From the NCBI RefSeq assembly GCF_039679125.1, contig NZ_CP155551.1, forward strand, positions 2,418,001 to 2,482,000: a stretch of 64,000 bases of DNA, read 5' to 3'. The notes below the pieces were generated by a model, which was not told where the DNA came from, searched no databases, and saw only the letters and a program-made list of their open reading frames with translations. Shown one piece after another: positions 53,068-61,107 of the stretch. The translations under genes were made by a program, and so were the position numbers. Origin of the DNA: Blastococcus sp. HT6-4 (GTDB lineage: Bacteria > Actinomycetota > Actinomycetes > Mycobacteriales > Geodermatophilaceae). Positions within the stretch are counted from its first letter, which is position 1. Each line of letters starts with the position of its first letter.

Positions 53068-53982
53068 TCAGAAGGGGTTGAAGGTCGGCTCGTCGATCAC
53101 GGCCTCTTGCATGTTCCACTCCGTCATGAGCTCTTCGTAGACGCCCTGCTCGAAGAGCTCCTCGAAGACGGCCTGCATGGCCTCCCCGACGCCCGACCCC
53201 GCGGGGGCGACGCCGCCTGTCATGTCGGGGGTCCCGGTGTCCTGGCTCACCACCTCGTACTCGCCCTCCCGCTGGAGCTGCGTGTAGAGGTTGTCGGCCA
53301 GGTTGGCGCCGTATGCGTCCGCCCGACCCGAGTCGACCGCCAGCCGAGCGCCCTCGCCGACGAGGGGCAGGGGCTCGATGGGCTCCTGTCCCCCGGCCGC
53401 GCACTCCTCGTTGAGCTTATCGACGAACATCTCCATGGCGCCGCCCTCTTCGAAGGACACCGTCAGCCCGCAGAGGTCCTCCACCCCGGAGATCTCGTCG
53501 GCGCGGTCGGCACTGAACAAGTAGGACGGGTTGGTGCTGAGCCACACGACGAAGTCGAAGTCCTGCTGCCGCTCAGCGGTGGCCCGCAACCCGCCGACGA
53601 AGAAGTCGGCACGCCCGGACTGCAGTCCGAGCAGGACGGACTGCAGTCCGTCCGCCGGGAGGAATTCGATCTCCAGATCGAGGATCTGCTCGGCTGCAGC
53701 CTCGATGTCGGGACCCAGGCCGGTGAACTCACCGGACGCACCCTCGATGTAGAAGGGCGGCTTCGCGGCCGCAGTCCACACCATGTGCCCCCGCTCCCGG
53801 ATCTCCTCGGGGACGAGCGCAGCTGCCTCCTCCGAGTACTCCGCCTGAATCCCGCCGGCGGTTTCCTCCGCGACCTCGGCGCCGGCGCCCTCAGGATCGG
53901 TCGAATCGTCGGAGGCGCCTCCGCCGCAGGCGGCCAATCCGAGCATGGCCGAGATGGCGACAGCTGCTGGGAACTTCCTCAT
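53068..53982 (-). CDS. Polar amino-acid-type substrate-binding lipoprotein
   Basis: A 304-residue lipoprotein with lipobox L-A-A-C (Cys19) and acidic linker. The SBP-bac-3 fold shows F-T-G-L-G-P-D-I-E near 84-92, F-F-V-G-G-L-R-A-T-A-E-R near 125-136, and G-L-T-V-S-F-E-E-G near 165-175. The usual Arg/Asp amino-acid-binding positions are only partly recognisable, so the ligand may be an organic acid or modified amino acid. First gene of a leftward binding protein, permease, ATPase, CapA operon with a good promoter at 54074-54103. Confidence 0.88.
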   Translation of the reverse strand: MRKFPAAVAISAMLGLAACGGGASDDSTDPEGAGAEVAEETAGGIQAEYSEEAAALVPEEIRERGHMVWTAAAKPPFYIEGASGEFTGLGPDIEAAAEQILDLEIEFLPADGLQSVLLGLQSGRADFFVGGLRATAERQQDFDFVVWLSTNPSYLFSADRADEISGVEDLCGLTVSFEEGGAMEMFVDKLNEECAAGGQEPIEPLPLVGEGARLAVDSGRADAYGANLADNLYTQLQREGEYEVVSQDTGTPDMTGGVAPAGSGVGEAMQAVFEELFEQGVYEELMTEWNMQEAVIDEPTFNPF

Positions 53983-54411
53983 CGATGCTCCTGTCTGATG
54001 GCGACGCCCGACGCGCCGCAGGGAAAGCCGTCCGCCGATCGAGATGTGATTTGGACCTCAGGGCGTGCTTGCGACGTTAGTCGCATTCCTCGCCGACCGT
54101 CAAGAATCCGCCGCATGTCCGCGCGGCGCGGTGGGCGGTCTCGACACGGTCCAGCGCCGGCAAGCCGTAGCTGTCGGACGGATGCCTCGCCCACCGGGGG
54201 CCAACCGCTGCCCGGCGACGGGGGGCGTGCGAGTCCGACGGCCGGAAGCATCGACCGGCTGACCGGCTGACCGGCCGGCGTCGCCGGCGAGCAGGTTCCC
54301 GCCGATCACCCGCTGCACCGACGCTTCCGGGCGGTACGGCCAGGATTCGCGGCGTGCTCCCGAGCGCGTCCTGGGTCGTGCCGTTGCCGGCGGCGGCAAT
54401 GCGGAGAGCTT
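53983..54411. other. Intergenic region before the amino-acid-type importer
   Basis: A 429-base gap. The left part has the importer promoter (54074-54103). The rest holds only short open frames without ribosome sites or protein-like composition, plus three 8-base units GACCGGC(T/C) at 54253-54276. It may contain remnants of a lost gene, but I cannot identify one. Confidence 0.5.
54071..54103 (-). promoter_or_regulatory. Promoter and palindrome for the amino-acid-type importer
   Basis: On the minus strand TTGACG (54103-54098), an 18-base spacer and TAACGT (54079-54074) form a good promoter about 90 bases before the binding-protein ATG. The -10 box lies inside the palindrome GCGAC-GTTA-GTCGC (54071-54084), a likely operator. 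Confidence 0.6.
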
Positions 54412-55305
54412 CTACTCCTGGCCCTGCGGCGAGGAGGTGCCGACCCCTTCCGCCACGGGGACCGTGTCGAACTCTGCCGCGGCGGCGCGCGCCTGGACCT
54501 CGATCTCGGCGTGCAACCGGTGGAACAGCGCCTGGGCCCGCTCGGCCGGCCAGGGCGCGGGCAGCAGCTCGACCGGCAGTCGCGGTTCGTGGCGCAGGGC
54601 CAGCCGCCACTCCTCCTGCAGGACCAGCTGACGCGCCAAGGGGTCTGCGTATGCGCGGTCGGCGTCCCCGCCGTCCCACCGCTCGATGAACCGCTCGTAC
54701 CGCCGCGCGAGGTGCGGGACGTCCCAGACGTCGCGCACCATCGCGGCGACGTCGAGCCCCTGGTGCGGCTGGGCGAGGAAGGGCCGGACGTGCCTCTCTG
54801 CCTCGAGCCCCGAGAGCAGCCGTTCCACGTCCACCGGGGACGGAGCGATCCAGAGGCCGCCCTGGAGTGGCCCGAACCCGGCCCACAGCAGACGAGTCCG
54901 CAGCTCGTGCCGTTGCCGCTGCCACGACTCCGGGAGCGTGAAGCTCAGCAGGGTCCACCGCCCGTCCCAGTGACGGTTGACGGCTCCCGTCCGCCAGATG
55001 CGGGCGTAGCCGTCGTTCAGCACGTCGACCGATCGTGGGGTGAGCCCGTAGTACACCGGCCGACCCCGCCGTCGGCTGACCAGACGGCCCTTCTTCACCA
55101 TGCGCGCGAGGGCGGAGCGGGTGGCGTGCGGTGAGACGCCGACCCGGCGCATCGCCTCGACGATGCTCGTCCCGGCGAGCAGCACGGGACGACCGAGCAG
55201 GTGGGCTCCGAAGAGCGTGAGCAACAGGTTCTCCGGCCGCAGGGCGACGGCGTCCGGCGCGCCGGCTCCAGCGCGCACGGCGGCGTGGACCGCGGGGGCC
55301 ACCAT
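54412..55305 (-). CDS. PaaX-family transcriptional repressor 3
   Basis: About 297 residues from ATG 55305, chosen because it matches the N-terminus of its close paralog PaaX-4; the frame continues to TTG 55383, which would add 26 residues. HTH M-R-R-V-G-V-S-P-H-A-T-R-S-A-L-A-R-M-V near 53-71, then W-T-L-L-S-F-T-L-P-E-S-W-Q-R-Q-R and the terminal L-L-P-A-P-W-P-A-E-R-A. It follows the iron-type importer on the same strand behind two hairpins, so it probably has its own promoter. It sits upstream of the amino-acid-type importer promoter, a possible target. Confidence 0.9.
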   Translation of the reverse strand: MVAPAVHAAVRAGAGAPDAVALRPENLLLTLFGAHLLGRPVLLAGTSIVEAMRRVGVSPHATRSALARMVKKGRLVSRRRGRPVYYGLTPRSVDVLNDGYARIWRTGAVNRHWDGRWTLLSFTLPESWQRQRHELRTRLLWAGFGPLQGGLWIAPSPVDVERLLSGLEAERHVRPFLAQPHQGLDVAAMVRDVWDVPHLARRYERFIERWDGGDADRAYADPLARQLVLQEEWRLALRHEPRLPVELLPAPWPAERAQALFHRLHAEIEVQARAAAAEFDTVPVAEGVGTSSPQGQE

Positions 55306-55399
55306 GGCCTCGTCGACGGGGTCGAGGCTCACGAGCGGGTAGCCGCAGAGCTCGGCGTGTTCATCGGAGGCATTCTCGCCCAACCGACGCCGACGCGAC

Positions 55400-55433
55400 G
55401 ACGGCCCGCACGTCCTCGGACGTGCGGGCCGTC
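55400..55433 (-). terminator. Distal terminator of the iron-type importer operon
   Basis: A perfect 16-bp stem (55400-55415 with 55418-55433) and 2-base loop, about 115 bases after the binding-protein stop and just before the PaaX-3 reading frame. Confidence 0.6.
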
Positions 55434-55470
55434 CCGGTTCACCCGTACGGCGTCACGTCAGGGCGGACCG

Positions 55471-55493
55471 GGGCCCACCTCGCGGGTGGGCCC
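55471..55493 (-). terminator. Proximal hairpin after the iron-type binding-protein gene
   Basis: GGGCCCACC (55471-55479) pairs with GGTGGGCCC (55485-55493) across a 5-base loop. A second GGGCCCACC copy at 55505-55513 could compete for pairing. Confidence 0.45.
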
Positions 55494-55546
55494 GTGCGCC
55501 GCCGGGGCCCACCCGCGACCGCCGGCTCGTGCGGTGGCCCGACGTG

Positions 55547-56596
55547 TCAGGGCGCGCCCAGCAGGGAACGGATCTCCGCGGCCTCAGCCTCGGGCACGGG
55601 GGTCGGCCGCACGAAGTCGGTGACGTTCTCCGCGTACGGGGAGATGGCGTCGGAGACCTCGTTGAAGTACGTGTTGCCCTCCTCGGAGAGGAGGTAGTTG
55701 GCGAACAGCTTCCCGGCGTTCTGGCACGGGCTGTCGGCCGAGAGCCCCAGGGCGATCTCCGGGCCGGTGGTGGGCGCCAGCACTGCGGACTCCACAGGGG
55801 CACCGGAGCCCTGCAGGCTCGCCACGATCGCGGCGACACCCGGGAAGCCGAGCGCCCCCTCACCCGCCGCGACGCCCTGGGTGGCCGGGACCGCGCTGTT
55901 GTACCAGGTGGGCTCGTTGGCGGCGACCGCCTCGAGGAACTCGTCCCCGTACTCTTCCCGCATGAGGGCCCAGAAGGACAGGTTGGCCGGTGAGGAGGTC
56001 GGCTCGGCGAAGAGCAGTTCGCCCTTGTTCGCCGGGTCGCCGTACGCCTCCCAGGAGTCGGGCGCCTCTTCGAGGAGATCGCTGTTGTAGACCATCTCCG
56101 TCGGGACCAGGCTCACGACCGGCGTCGCCCCGTCGTCCGCGGTGTACTCCTCGGGGAACTCGCCCGGGAAGGCCGGGGTCTCCGCCTCGTCGACCGGTTG
56201 CAGCCAGCCCTTGCTCAGCGCGTCGGCGTAGAAGGGCGACGACGTGAGCAGGATGACGTCGGCCGCCTGGGCGCCCGCCTCCGCCTCGGTCGAGAATCGC
56301 TGCGTCAGGTCGGCGGAGACGAGACGGATGAAGGACACCGGGACGTCGTACTGCTCGGTGAACGCGTCGGTCACCGCCTTGAGGATCGTCTCGTCCGGTG
56401 CCCCGTAGACGGTCAGGCAGTTCTCCTCCTGCGCCGCCGAGATCAGCTCCTCGAGCTCCGCGGAAGTCTCGAGCGTGGGCGCGGCGACGTCCTCGGTCGC
56501 GCTGTCGTCGTCCCCTCCCCCGCCGCACCCGGCCAGGGTCAGGGAGAGGGCGAGACCCGCTCCGATGATGGCGCTGCTGTTCCGGCTGGTACGCAT
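55547..56596 (-). CDS. Iron(III)/polyamine-type substrate-binding lipoprotein
   Basis: A 349-residue lipoprotein with lipobox L-A-G-C (Cys24) and a Gly/Asp linker. The SBP-bac-11/AfuA-type fold shows L-T-V-Y-G-A-P-D-E-T near 60-70, A-D-V-I-L-L-T-S-S-P-F-Y-A-D-A near 112-126 and Y-N-S-D near 170. The family also binds 2-aminoethylphosphonate and organic anions, and the usual Tyr pair for Fe(III) is not obvious, so iron is not assured. It is unusual in being last in its operon: ATPase, permease, PaaX-4, small ORF, binding protein. ATG 56596 follows AAAGGACAGG. Confidence 0.85.
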   Translation of the reverse strand: MRTSRNSSAIIGAGLALSLTLAGCGGGGDDDSATEDVAAPTLETSAELEELISAAQEENCLTVYGAPDETILKAVTDAFTEQYDVPVSFIRLVSADLTQRFSTEAEAGAQAADVILLTSSPFYADALSKGWLQPVDEAETPAFPGEFPEEYTADDGATPVVSLVPTEMVYNSDLLEEAPDSWEAYGDPANKGELLFAEPTSSPANLSFWALMREEYGDEFLEAVAANEPTWYNSAVPATQGVAAGEGALGFPGVAAIVASLQGSGAPVESAVLAPTTGPEIALGLSADSPCQNAGKLFANYLLSEEGNTYFNEVSDAISPYAENVTDFVRPTPVPEAEAAEIRSLLGAP

Positions 56597-56688
56597 GTCC
56601 TGTCCTTTCGTCTGCGGCTCTGCCGCGGGGTCGCGATGGGATGGCGGTGCAGGTCGCCGCAGCCCGAAGGCCGCGGGGTGTGCGGTCT

Positions 56689-56967
56689 TCAGCTGGGGCG
56701 GACGTCGGCATGCACAGGCCCACCCCCCTCGCGCGCGGGTCGCCGCGGCAGCAATCGGCGCTCGATGGACTCGCTGGCGGTCCCGTCGATGCGGGCCGGG
56801 CCCTGGTTCCCGGGGTCGGCATCGTTCGCCCTGCGCCCGCCGTAGGCATCGCCACGGGCCACGGGGCACGCCGAGAGCGGGCGCGCGAGCGTCGCGAGCG
56901 CGTCGTCCGGTGCACCCCACTCGAGCGGGTCGACGTCCGGACCGGGCCAGTCCTCCGCCGCGCTCAT
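56689..56967 (-). CDS. Small protein coupled to PaaX-4, unknown function
   Basis: A 92-residue frame whose ATG overlaps the PaaX-4 stop (ATGA). It starts M-S-A-A-E-D-W-P-G-P-D-V-D-P-L-E-W-G and includes L-A-R-P-L-S-A-C-P-V-A-R-G-D-A-Y-G-G-R-R. The acidic, Trp-containing N-terminus followed by an Arg/Pro-rich tail looks like a real protein rather than noise in its first half. I know no family. Tight coupling suggests a function with the repressor, for example as a partner or anti-repressor. Confidence 0.5.
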   Translation of the reverse strand: MSAAEDWPGPDVDPLEWGAPDDALATLARPLSACPVARGDAYGGRRANDADPGNQGPARIDGTASESIERRLLPRRPAREGGGPVHADVRPS

Positions 56968-57824
56968 CGCGCCGGCACCGGGATCGTCTGGAGGAGCGAC
57001 GCCGCCTTCACGCGGGCCTGGACCTCGGTCTCGGCGTGCAACCGGTGGAACAGTTCCTGGGCACGCTCGGCCGGCCAGGGCGCCGGCAGCAGCTCCACCG
57101 GCAATCGGGGATCCTGGCGGATGGTCCGCAGCCACTCGGTCCCCAGCACGAGCTGGCGCCCCAGGGCGTCGGGGTGCGCCAGGTCGGCGACGTCGCCGTC
57201 CCAACGGTCGATGAAGGACTCGTACCGCTCGGCCAGCTGTGCCAGGTCCCAGGCGTCGGCCACCATCTCGGCGACGTCGGCGCCGTTGCCCGTCGTGGCG
57301 AGGAAGGCGCGCACGTGCCGAGCGGCCGCCAGGCCCTCGAGCAGGCGCGCGACGTCCACCGCGGCGGGTGCGATCCAGAGACCGCCCTGGAGGGGGCCGA
57401 ATCCTGCCCACAGCAGTCGAGAGCGCAGCTCGTGGCGCTGCCGCTGCCACGATTCGGGCAGCGAGAAGCTCAGCAGCGTCCAGCGCCCGTCCCAGTGCCG
57501 GTTGACCGCGCCGCTGCGCCAGATCCGCACCGCGCCGTCGTTGAGGACCTCCTCGGACCGGGGCGTGAGCCCGAAGTACACCGGACGCCCCTGCCGCTCG
57601 CTGACCAGCAGGCCCTTCTTCACCATCCGGGACAGGGCCGATCTCGCCGCGTGCGGGGAGACGCCGACCCGCTGCATGACGTCCAGGACGCCGGCCGAGG
57701 CCACCATGACCGGGCGGCCGAGGAGATGGGCCCCGAAGAAGGTCAGCAGCAGGCTCTCGGGGCGGAGGCCCGGGTCCTCGGCAACGGTCAGTCCAGGCCG
57801 GTCGGCAAGGGTCGGCACGGTCAT
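56964..57824 (-). CDS. PaaX-family transcriptional repressor 4
   Basis: A 286-residue PaaX protein, closely paralogous to PaaX-3 (shared W-T-L-L-S-F-x-L-P-E-S-W-Q-R-Q-R-H-E-L-R and G-G-L-W-I-A-P). HTH near 42-60 includes V-G-V-S-P-H-A-A-R-S-A-L-S-R-M-V. ATG 57824 overlaps the permease stop by one base (TGATG), so the repressor is made from the transporter mRNA and probably autoregulates the operon. PaaX encoded inside an ABC importer operon is unusual. Confidence 0.92.
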   Translation of the reverse strand: MTVPTLADRPGLTVAEDPGLRPESLLLTFFGAHLLGRPVMVASAGVLDVMQRVGVSPHAARSALSRMVKKGLLVSERQGRPVYFGLTPRSEEVLNDGAVRIWRSGAVNRHWDGRWTLLSFSLPESWQRQRHELRSRLLWAGFGPLQGGLWIAPAAVDVARLLEGLAAARHVRAFLATTGNGADVAEMVADAWDLAQLAERYESFIDRWDGDVADLAHPDALGRQLVLGTEWLRTIRQDPRLPVELLPAPWPAERAQELFHRLHAETEVQARVKAASLLQTIPVPAR

Positions 57825-59587
57825 CAGACGCCCCCGACGCGGGCAGTCACACCGAGCTTGGACTTCCGTCGGGTGTAGGCGAGGACGACGACCAGCACGG
57901 TGGCCGTGATGAGGACCAGCACGGTCGACAGCGAGGCCAGCAGCGCGAACGAGCCGCTGGTGAAGACCTCCAGGATCCGGAAGCCCACGACCGGGTTCGC
58001 CGTCCCCGCCAGGATCGCCGACGCCGTCAGGTCCCCGACGATGCGGATGAACAGCAGCGCCCAGCCTGCGACGAGTCCGGGAACCATGAGCGGCAGGTAG
58101 ATCTGCCGGAACGTCCGGGACGGCGCCGCGCCCGACACCGCGGACGCCTCCGGCAGTTCCTTGCCCACTCCGCTCACCGCCGCGTCGGCGGCGATGGACG
58201 CCTGCGGCAGGTACAGCGCCAGGTAGCCGATCAGCAGAATGAACAGCGTCCCGGTGAGGTGGAACGGCGCCCCGGCAAGGAGCAGCAGGATGCCGACGGC
58301 GATGACCATGTTGGAGATCGCGGCGGGCAGCTTGACGGCGGCATCGATGCCCTTCGCCAGGAGCGTGCGGCGCCGGGAGACGTAGAGCGCGATCATCGCC
58401 GCGCCGATGATCCCGATCAGCCCCCCGACGAGTCCCAGCCCGAGGCTGTTGCGCAGCGCCCGCAGCGTCGTCGGATCGTCGAACACCGACTGCTGGAGGG
58501 CCTCGAAGCTCAGGTTGTCCCAGGCGATGTTCGGCGTCCAGAAGCCGTTCAGCGACACGAGGACGAGGGCGACGATCGGCAGGATCGTCGAGACCACCAC
58601 GTAGCCGAGGACCATCAGCCGGGCCGGCCACTTCCAGGCGCCGAGGTCGATCGTCTTCGCCCGGGCGCCCTTGCCGGCGACCGAGGCGTAGCGACCGCGA
58701 CGGAGGATCCGCGCCTGCAGCCAGTAGGCCAGCCCGACGAAGAGGACGACGAATCCGCTGAGCCCGATCGCCACGTCGGTCTGCGGCGGGAAGGTGAAGG
58801 TCAGCAGCTCCACGATCCGCACGGAGACGACGTCGATGCCCGCGGGCGTGCCGATGATCGCGGGGATGGAGAACATCCCGACGCCGAACCAGATGGCCAG
58901 GAGCAACCCCGCCCCGAGGCTGGGCGCCACCGCCGGGAGGGTGACCTTGCGCAGCGTCCGGAACATGCTGGCACCGCTGAGACGGGAGGCCTCCTCGAGT
59001 GCCGGGTCGAGGTTGCGCAGGCCGGCCGAGGCGTTCATGAACACGAACGGGACGGCGTAGAACGCCATGACCAGGATCAGGCCGTACCAAGAGTTGATGT
59101 CGAACGGACCCTCGCGCATCTCCACCCCGAAGATGCCGACGGCGTCGCGGATCCAGTCGTTGAGGAGTCCGGCGCGGGGCGACAGGAGCATCGTCCAGCC
59201 GACCGCACCAGCGACGGGCGGCAGGAGGAAGGGCAACAGCGGCAGCGCGTCGGTGAGCAGGCCCATCCGCGCATTGGTCCGCTCGTTGAGCCAGGCGAGG
59301 AGCACACCGATGACGAACGCCAGCGCCGAGCTGACGAGCACCAGGATGAGGGTGTCGCGCAGGAGCGACCCGAGGTCGGGAACGGCGAGAGTCCGGCGGA
59401 TCGGCTCCATGGTCAGCTGCCCGTCGACCCAGAAGAGGCGGGTCAGCACGCGGCCGAGGGGGATCACGACGATGCCGATCAGGACGGCGGCGATCAGCAG
59501 GGTCACGGCGTCGAACGGCCCGGGGAGCCTCCGGGACAGCCGTGCCCGTCGCGTGCGGGGCCCAGCGACGGCGGTCGCACTGCTCAT
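57824..59587 (-). CDS. Fused double permease of an iron/spermidine-type ABC importer
   Basis: A 587-residue FbpB/AfuB-like permease with two domains, about 12 membrane segments in all. Each half has an EAA-type loop: A-L-E-E-A-S-R-L-S-G-A-S in the first and E-L-P-E-A-S-A-V-S-G-A-A in the second. The two-domain form is normal for the ferric-ion branch of the CUT1/PotABCD-related family. ATG 59587 overlaps the ATPase stop (ATGA). It acts with that ATPase and the binding protein three genes downstream. Confidence 0.9.
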   Translation of the reverse strand: MSSATAVAGPRTRRARLSRRLPGPFDAVTLLIAAVLIGIVVIPLGRVLTRLFWVDGQLTMEPIRRTLAVPDLGSLLRDTLILVLVSSALAFVIGVLLAWLNERTNARMGLLTDALPLLPFLLPPVAGAVGWTMLLSPRAGLLNDWIRDAVGIFGVEMREGPFDINSWYGLILVMAFYAVPFVFMNASAGLRNLDPALEEASRLSGASMFRTLRKVTLPAVAPSLGAGLLLAIWFGVGMFSIPAIIGTPAGIDVVSVRIVELLTFTFPPQTDVAIGLSGFVVLFVGLAYWLQARILRRGRYASVAGKGARAKTIDLGAWKWPARLMVLGYVVVSTILPIVALVLVSLNGFWTPNIAWDNLSFEALQQSVFDDPTTLRALRNSLGLGLVGGLIGIIGAAMIALYVSRRRTLLAKGIDAAVKLPAAISNMVIAVGILLLLAGAPFHLTGTLFILLIGYLALYLPQASIAADAAVSGVGKELPEASAVSGAAPSRTFRQIYLPLMVPGLVAGWALLFIRIVGDLTASAILAGTANPVVGFRILEVFTSGSFALLASLSTVLVLITATVLVVVLAYTRRKSKLGVTARVGGV

Positions 59588-60783
59588 GGCGCAGGAACCG
59601 GCGTGCGTGCGGCCGCGGGCACCTCGGCCTCGTCGGACGACGAGCCGGCGGGGAGGATGCGGACGTCCTCCGGCGGCACGGAGACCCAGGCCGCCGAGCC
59701 CGCCTCGACGATGTCGGCGCGGGGGCTCCACAGCCGGACGTCGGTCTCGGACTCGCCGACGGCCACCAGGTACTCGGTGTGCGAGCCGACGAAGAGTGAC
59801 GCCTTGACCCGGCCGGGCCACCGGTTCACGCTCTGCGGCTCCTCGCGGCCGAGCAACCCGCGTTCGGGGCGCCACATCGCCGCCACCCGGTCACCGACGG
59901 CGACGTGCCGGCCGTCCGCCGTCCCCACGAACCGTCCGTAGGGCGTGTCCACGACCACGCTCTCGCCGTCCACCGTGGCCACCGTGCCCACGACCTCGTT
60001 GATGGCACCGATGAACTTCGCGACGTACCGGGTGGCCGGCCGGTGGTAGATCTCCTGGGGACTGCCGAACTGCACGATGCGGCCGCTGTCGAGGACGGCG
60101 ATCCGGTGTGCCAACTCCATGGCCTCGGTCTGGTCGTGGGTCACGAAGAGCGCCGAGAACCCGAGCCTCCGCTGCATCGAGACCAGCTCGAAGCGGAGTT
60201 GCTCGCGGACCTTGGCGTCGACGTTGGAGAGCGGTTCGTCGAACAGGACGAGTTCGTCGTTGTTGACCAGGGCACGGGCCAGCGCGATCCGCTGCTGCTG
60301 ACCGCCGCTCATCTGGCCCGGGTACTGCTTCTCCAGCTCGCCGACGCCGACCAGCTCGAGTGCCTCGCGGACCCGCCGGGTCACATCGGCCTTCGAGACC
60401 TTCCGGCTCTTGCGGCTCAGGAGCGGGTAGGCGACGTTCTTGAACGCCGTCATGTGCGGCCACAGGGCGTACGACTGGAAGATCATGCTGATATCGCGGC
60501 GCTCGGGCGGCACCTCGATGGATCCCTCCGAGGAGAAGTGCGTGCGCCCGGCGATGGAGATGGAGCCCTCGTCGGGGGTCTCCAGGCCGGCGATGCTCCG
60601 CAACAGCGTGGTCTTCCCGCACCCACTGGGGCCGAGCAGCACGACGAAGTCCCCCTGAGCCACCTCGAACGAGACGTCGTCGATGGCGTTGACGATCGCC
60701 CCGTTCTGCCTCCGGAAACGCTTCACCAGGTTCTTCACCTCGACGACTGGCGTCGCCGAGACGGTTGGCATGTCCAACGTCAT
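59584..60783 (-). CDS. Iron/spermidine-type ABC transporter ATPase
   Basis: A 399-residue ATPase: Walker A G-P-S-G-C-G-K-T-T, Q-loop I-F-Q-S-Y-A-L-W-P-H, signature M-S-G-G-Q-Q-Q-R-I-A, Walker B L-V-L-F-D-E-P-L-S-N-V-D, H-loop V-T-H-D-Q. A C-terminal TOBE region (about 270-380) includes A-A-M-W-R-P-E-R and G-S-H-T-E-Y-L-V. The family serves Fe(III), spermidine, sulfate or 2-aminoethylphosphonate importers. First gene of the leftward operon containing PaaX-4. Confidence 0.92.
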   Translation of the reverse strand: MTLDMPTVSATPVVEVKNLVKRFRRQNGAIVNAIDDVSFEVAQGDFVVLLGPSGCGKTTLLRSIAGLETPDEGSISIAGRTHFSSEGSIEVPPERRDISMIFQSYALWPHMTAFKNVAYPLLSRKSRKVSKADVTRRVREALELVGVGELEKQYPGQMSGGQQQRIALARALVNNDELVLFDEPLSNVDAKVREQLRFELVSMQRRLGFSALFVTHDQTEAMELAHRIAVLDSGRIVQFGSPQEIYHRPATRYVAKFIGAINEVVGTVATVDGESVVVDTPYGRFVGTADGRHVAVGDRVAAMWRPERGLLGREEPQSVNRWPGRVKASLFVGSHTEYLVAVGESETDVRLWSPRADIVEAGSAAWVSVPPEDVRILPAGSSSDEAEVPAAARTPVPAP

Positions 60784-61107
60784 TGCTTTCGCCCGCCTGT
60801 CTCGCGATCGACCGTTTCAGCGCTCAGGGATGTCGCGTATGCGGGTGGAGCCCTGCACAACGGCAACAGGAGGTGACCCGCATCACCTCGTGGCTCCGCG
60901 CCATGGTTGCCGGATCGGTTACGACCGTCAAGAAGGTGGCGAAATAAGTTGCCTCCGGTCTAGGGTCGACCGGACCGGACGTGCACGACGCCCCACCCAC
61001 CCCCGGATCAGTCCGGCGGAGACCGGGACGCCAGCACCTGGAACAGCCCTGCAGGTCGGACCCGACCGGGCCGCTCCTGCTGCTCCCCTTGGACGAAGGC
61101 GGACACC
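60784..61107. other. Divergent intergenic region, importer operon versus P450-2
   Basis: A 324-base gap holding both promoters. TAGGGT (60961-60966) is a possible -10 box for the P450, without a clear -35. On the minus strand TTGACG (60931-60926) is a possible -35 for the importer without a good -10. CTGCACAAC (60853-60861) repeats the 9-mer seen before PaaX-2 at 48929-48937. No gene is visible. Confidence 0.4.

Noticed and set aside
54065-54262. A 65-residue plus-strand frame in the 53983-54411 gap
   Set aside because: No ribosome site, no recognisable composition, and it overlaps the promoter of the importer operon.
54253-54276. Three 8-base GACCGGC(T/C) units as a repeat array
   Set aside because: Too short and simple; GC-rich direct repeats of this size are expected by chance. 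No CRISPR-like spacing exists anywhere in the window.
55306-55383. TTG start for PaaX-3
   Set aside because: The added 26 residues have no counterpart in PaaX-4 and no good ribosome site precedes the TTG; ATG 55305 gives a matching N-terminus.
33415-60783. The accessory region as a transposon or integrated element
   Set aside because: No transposase, integrase, tRNA target or flanking direct repeats were found, and composition stays close to the neighbours. Acquisition by transfer is possible but not shown.
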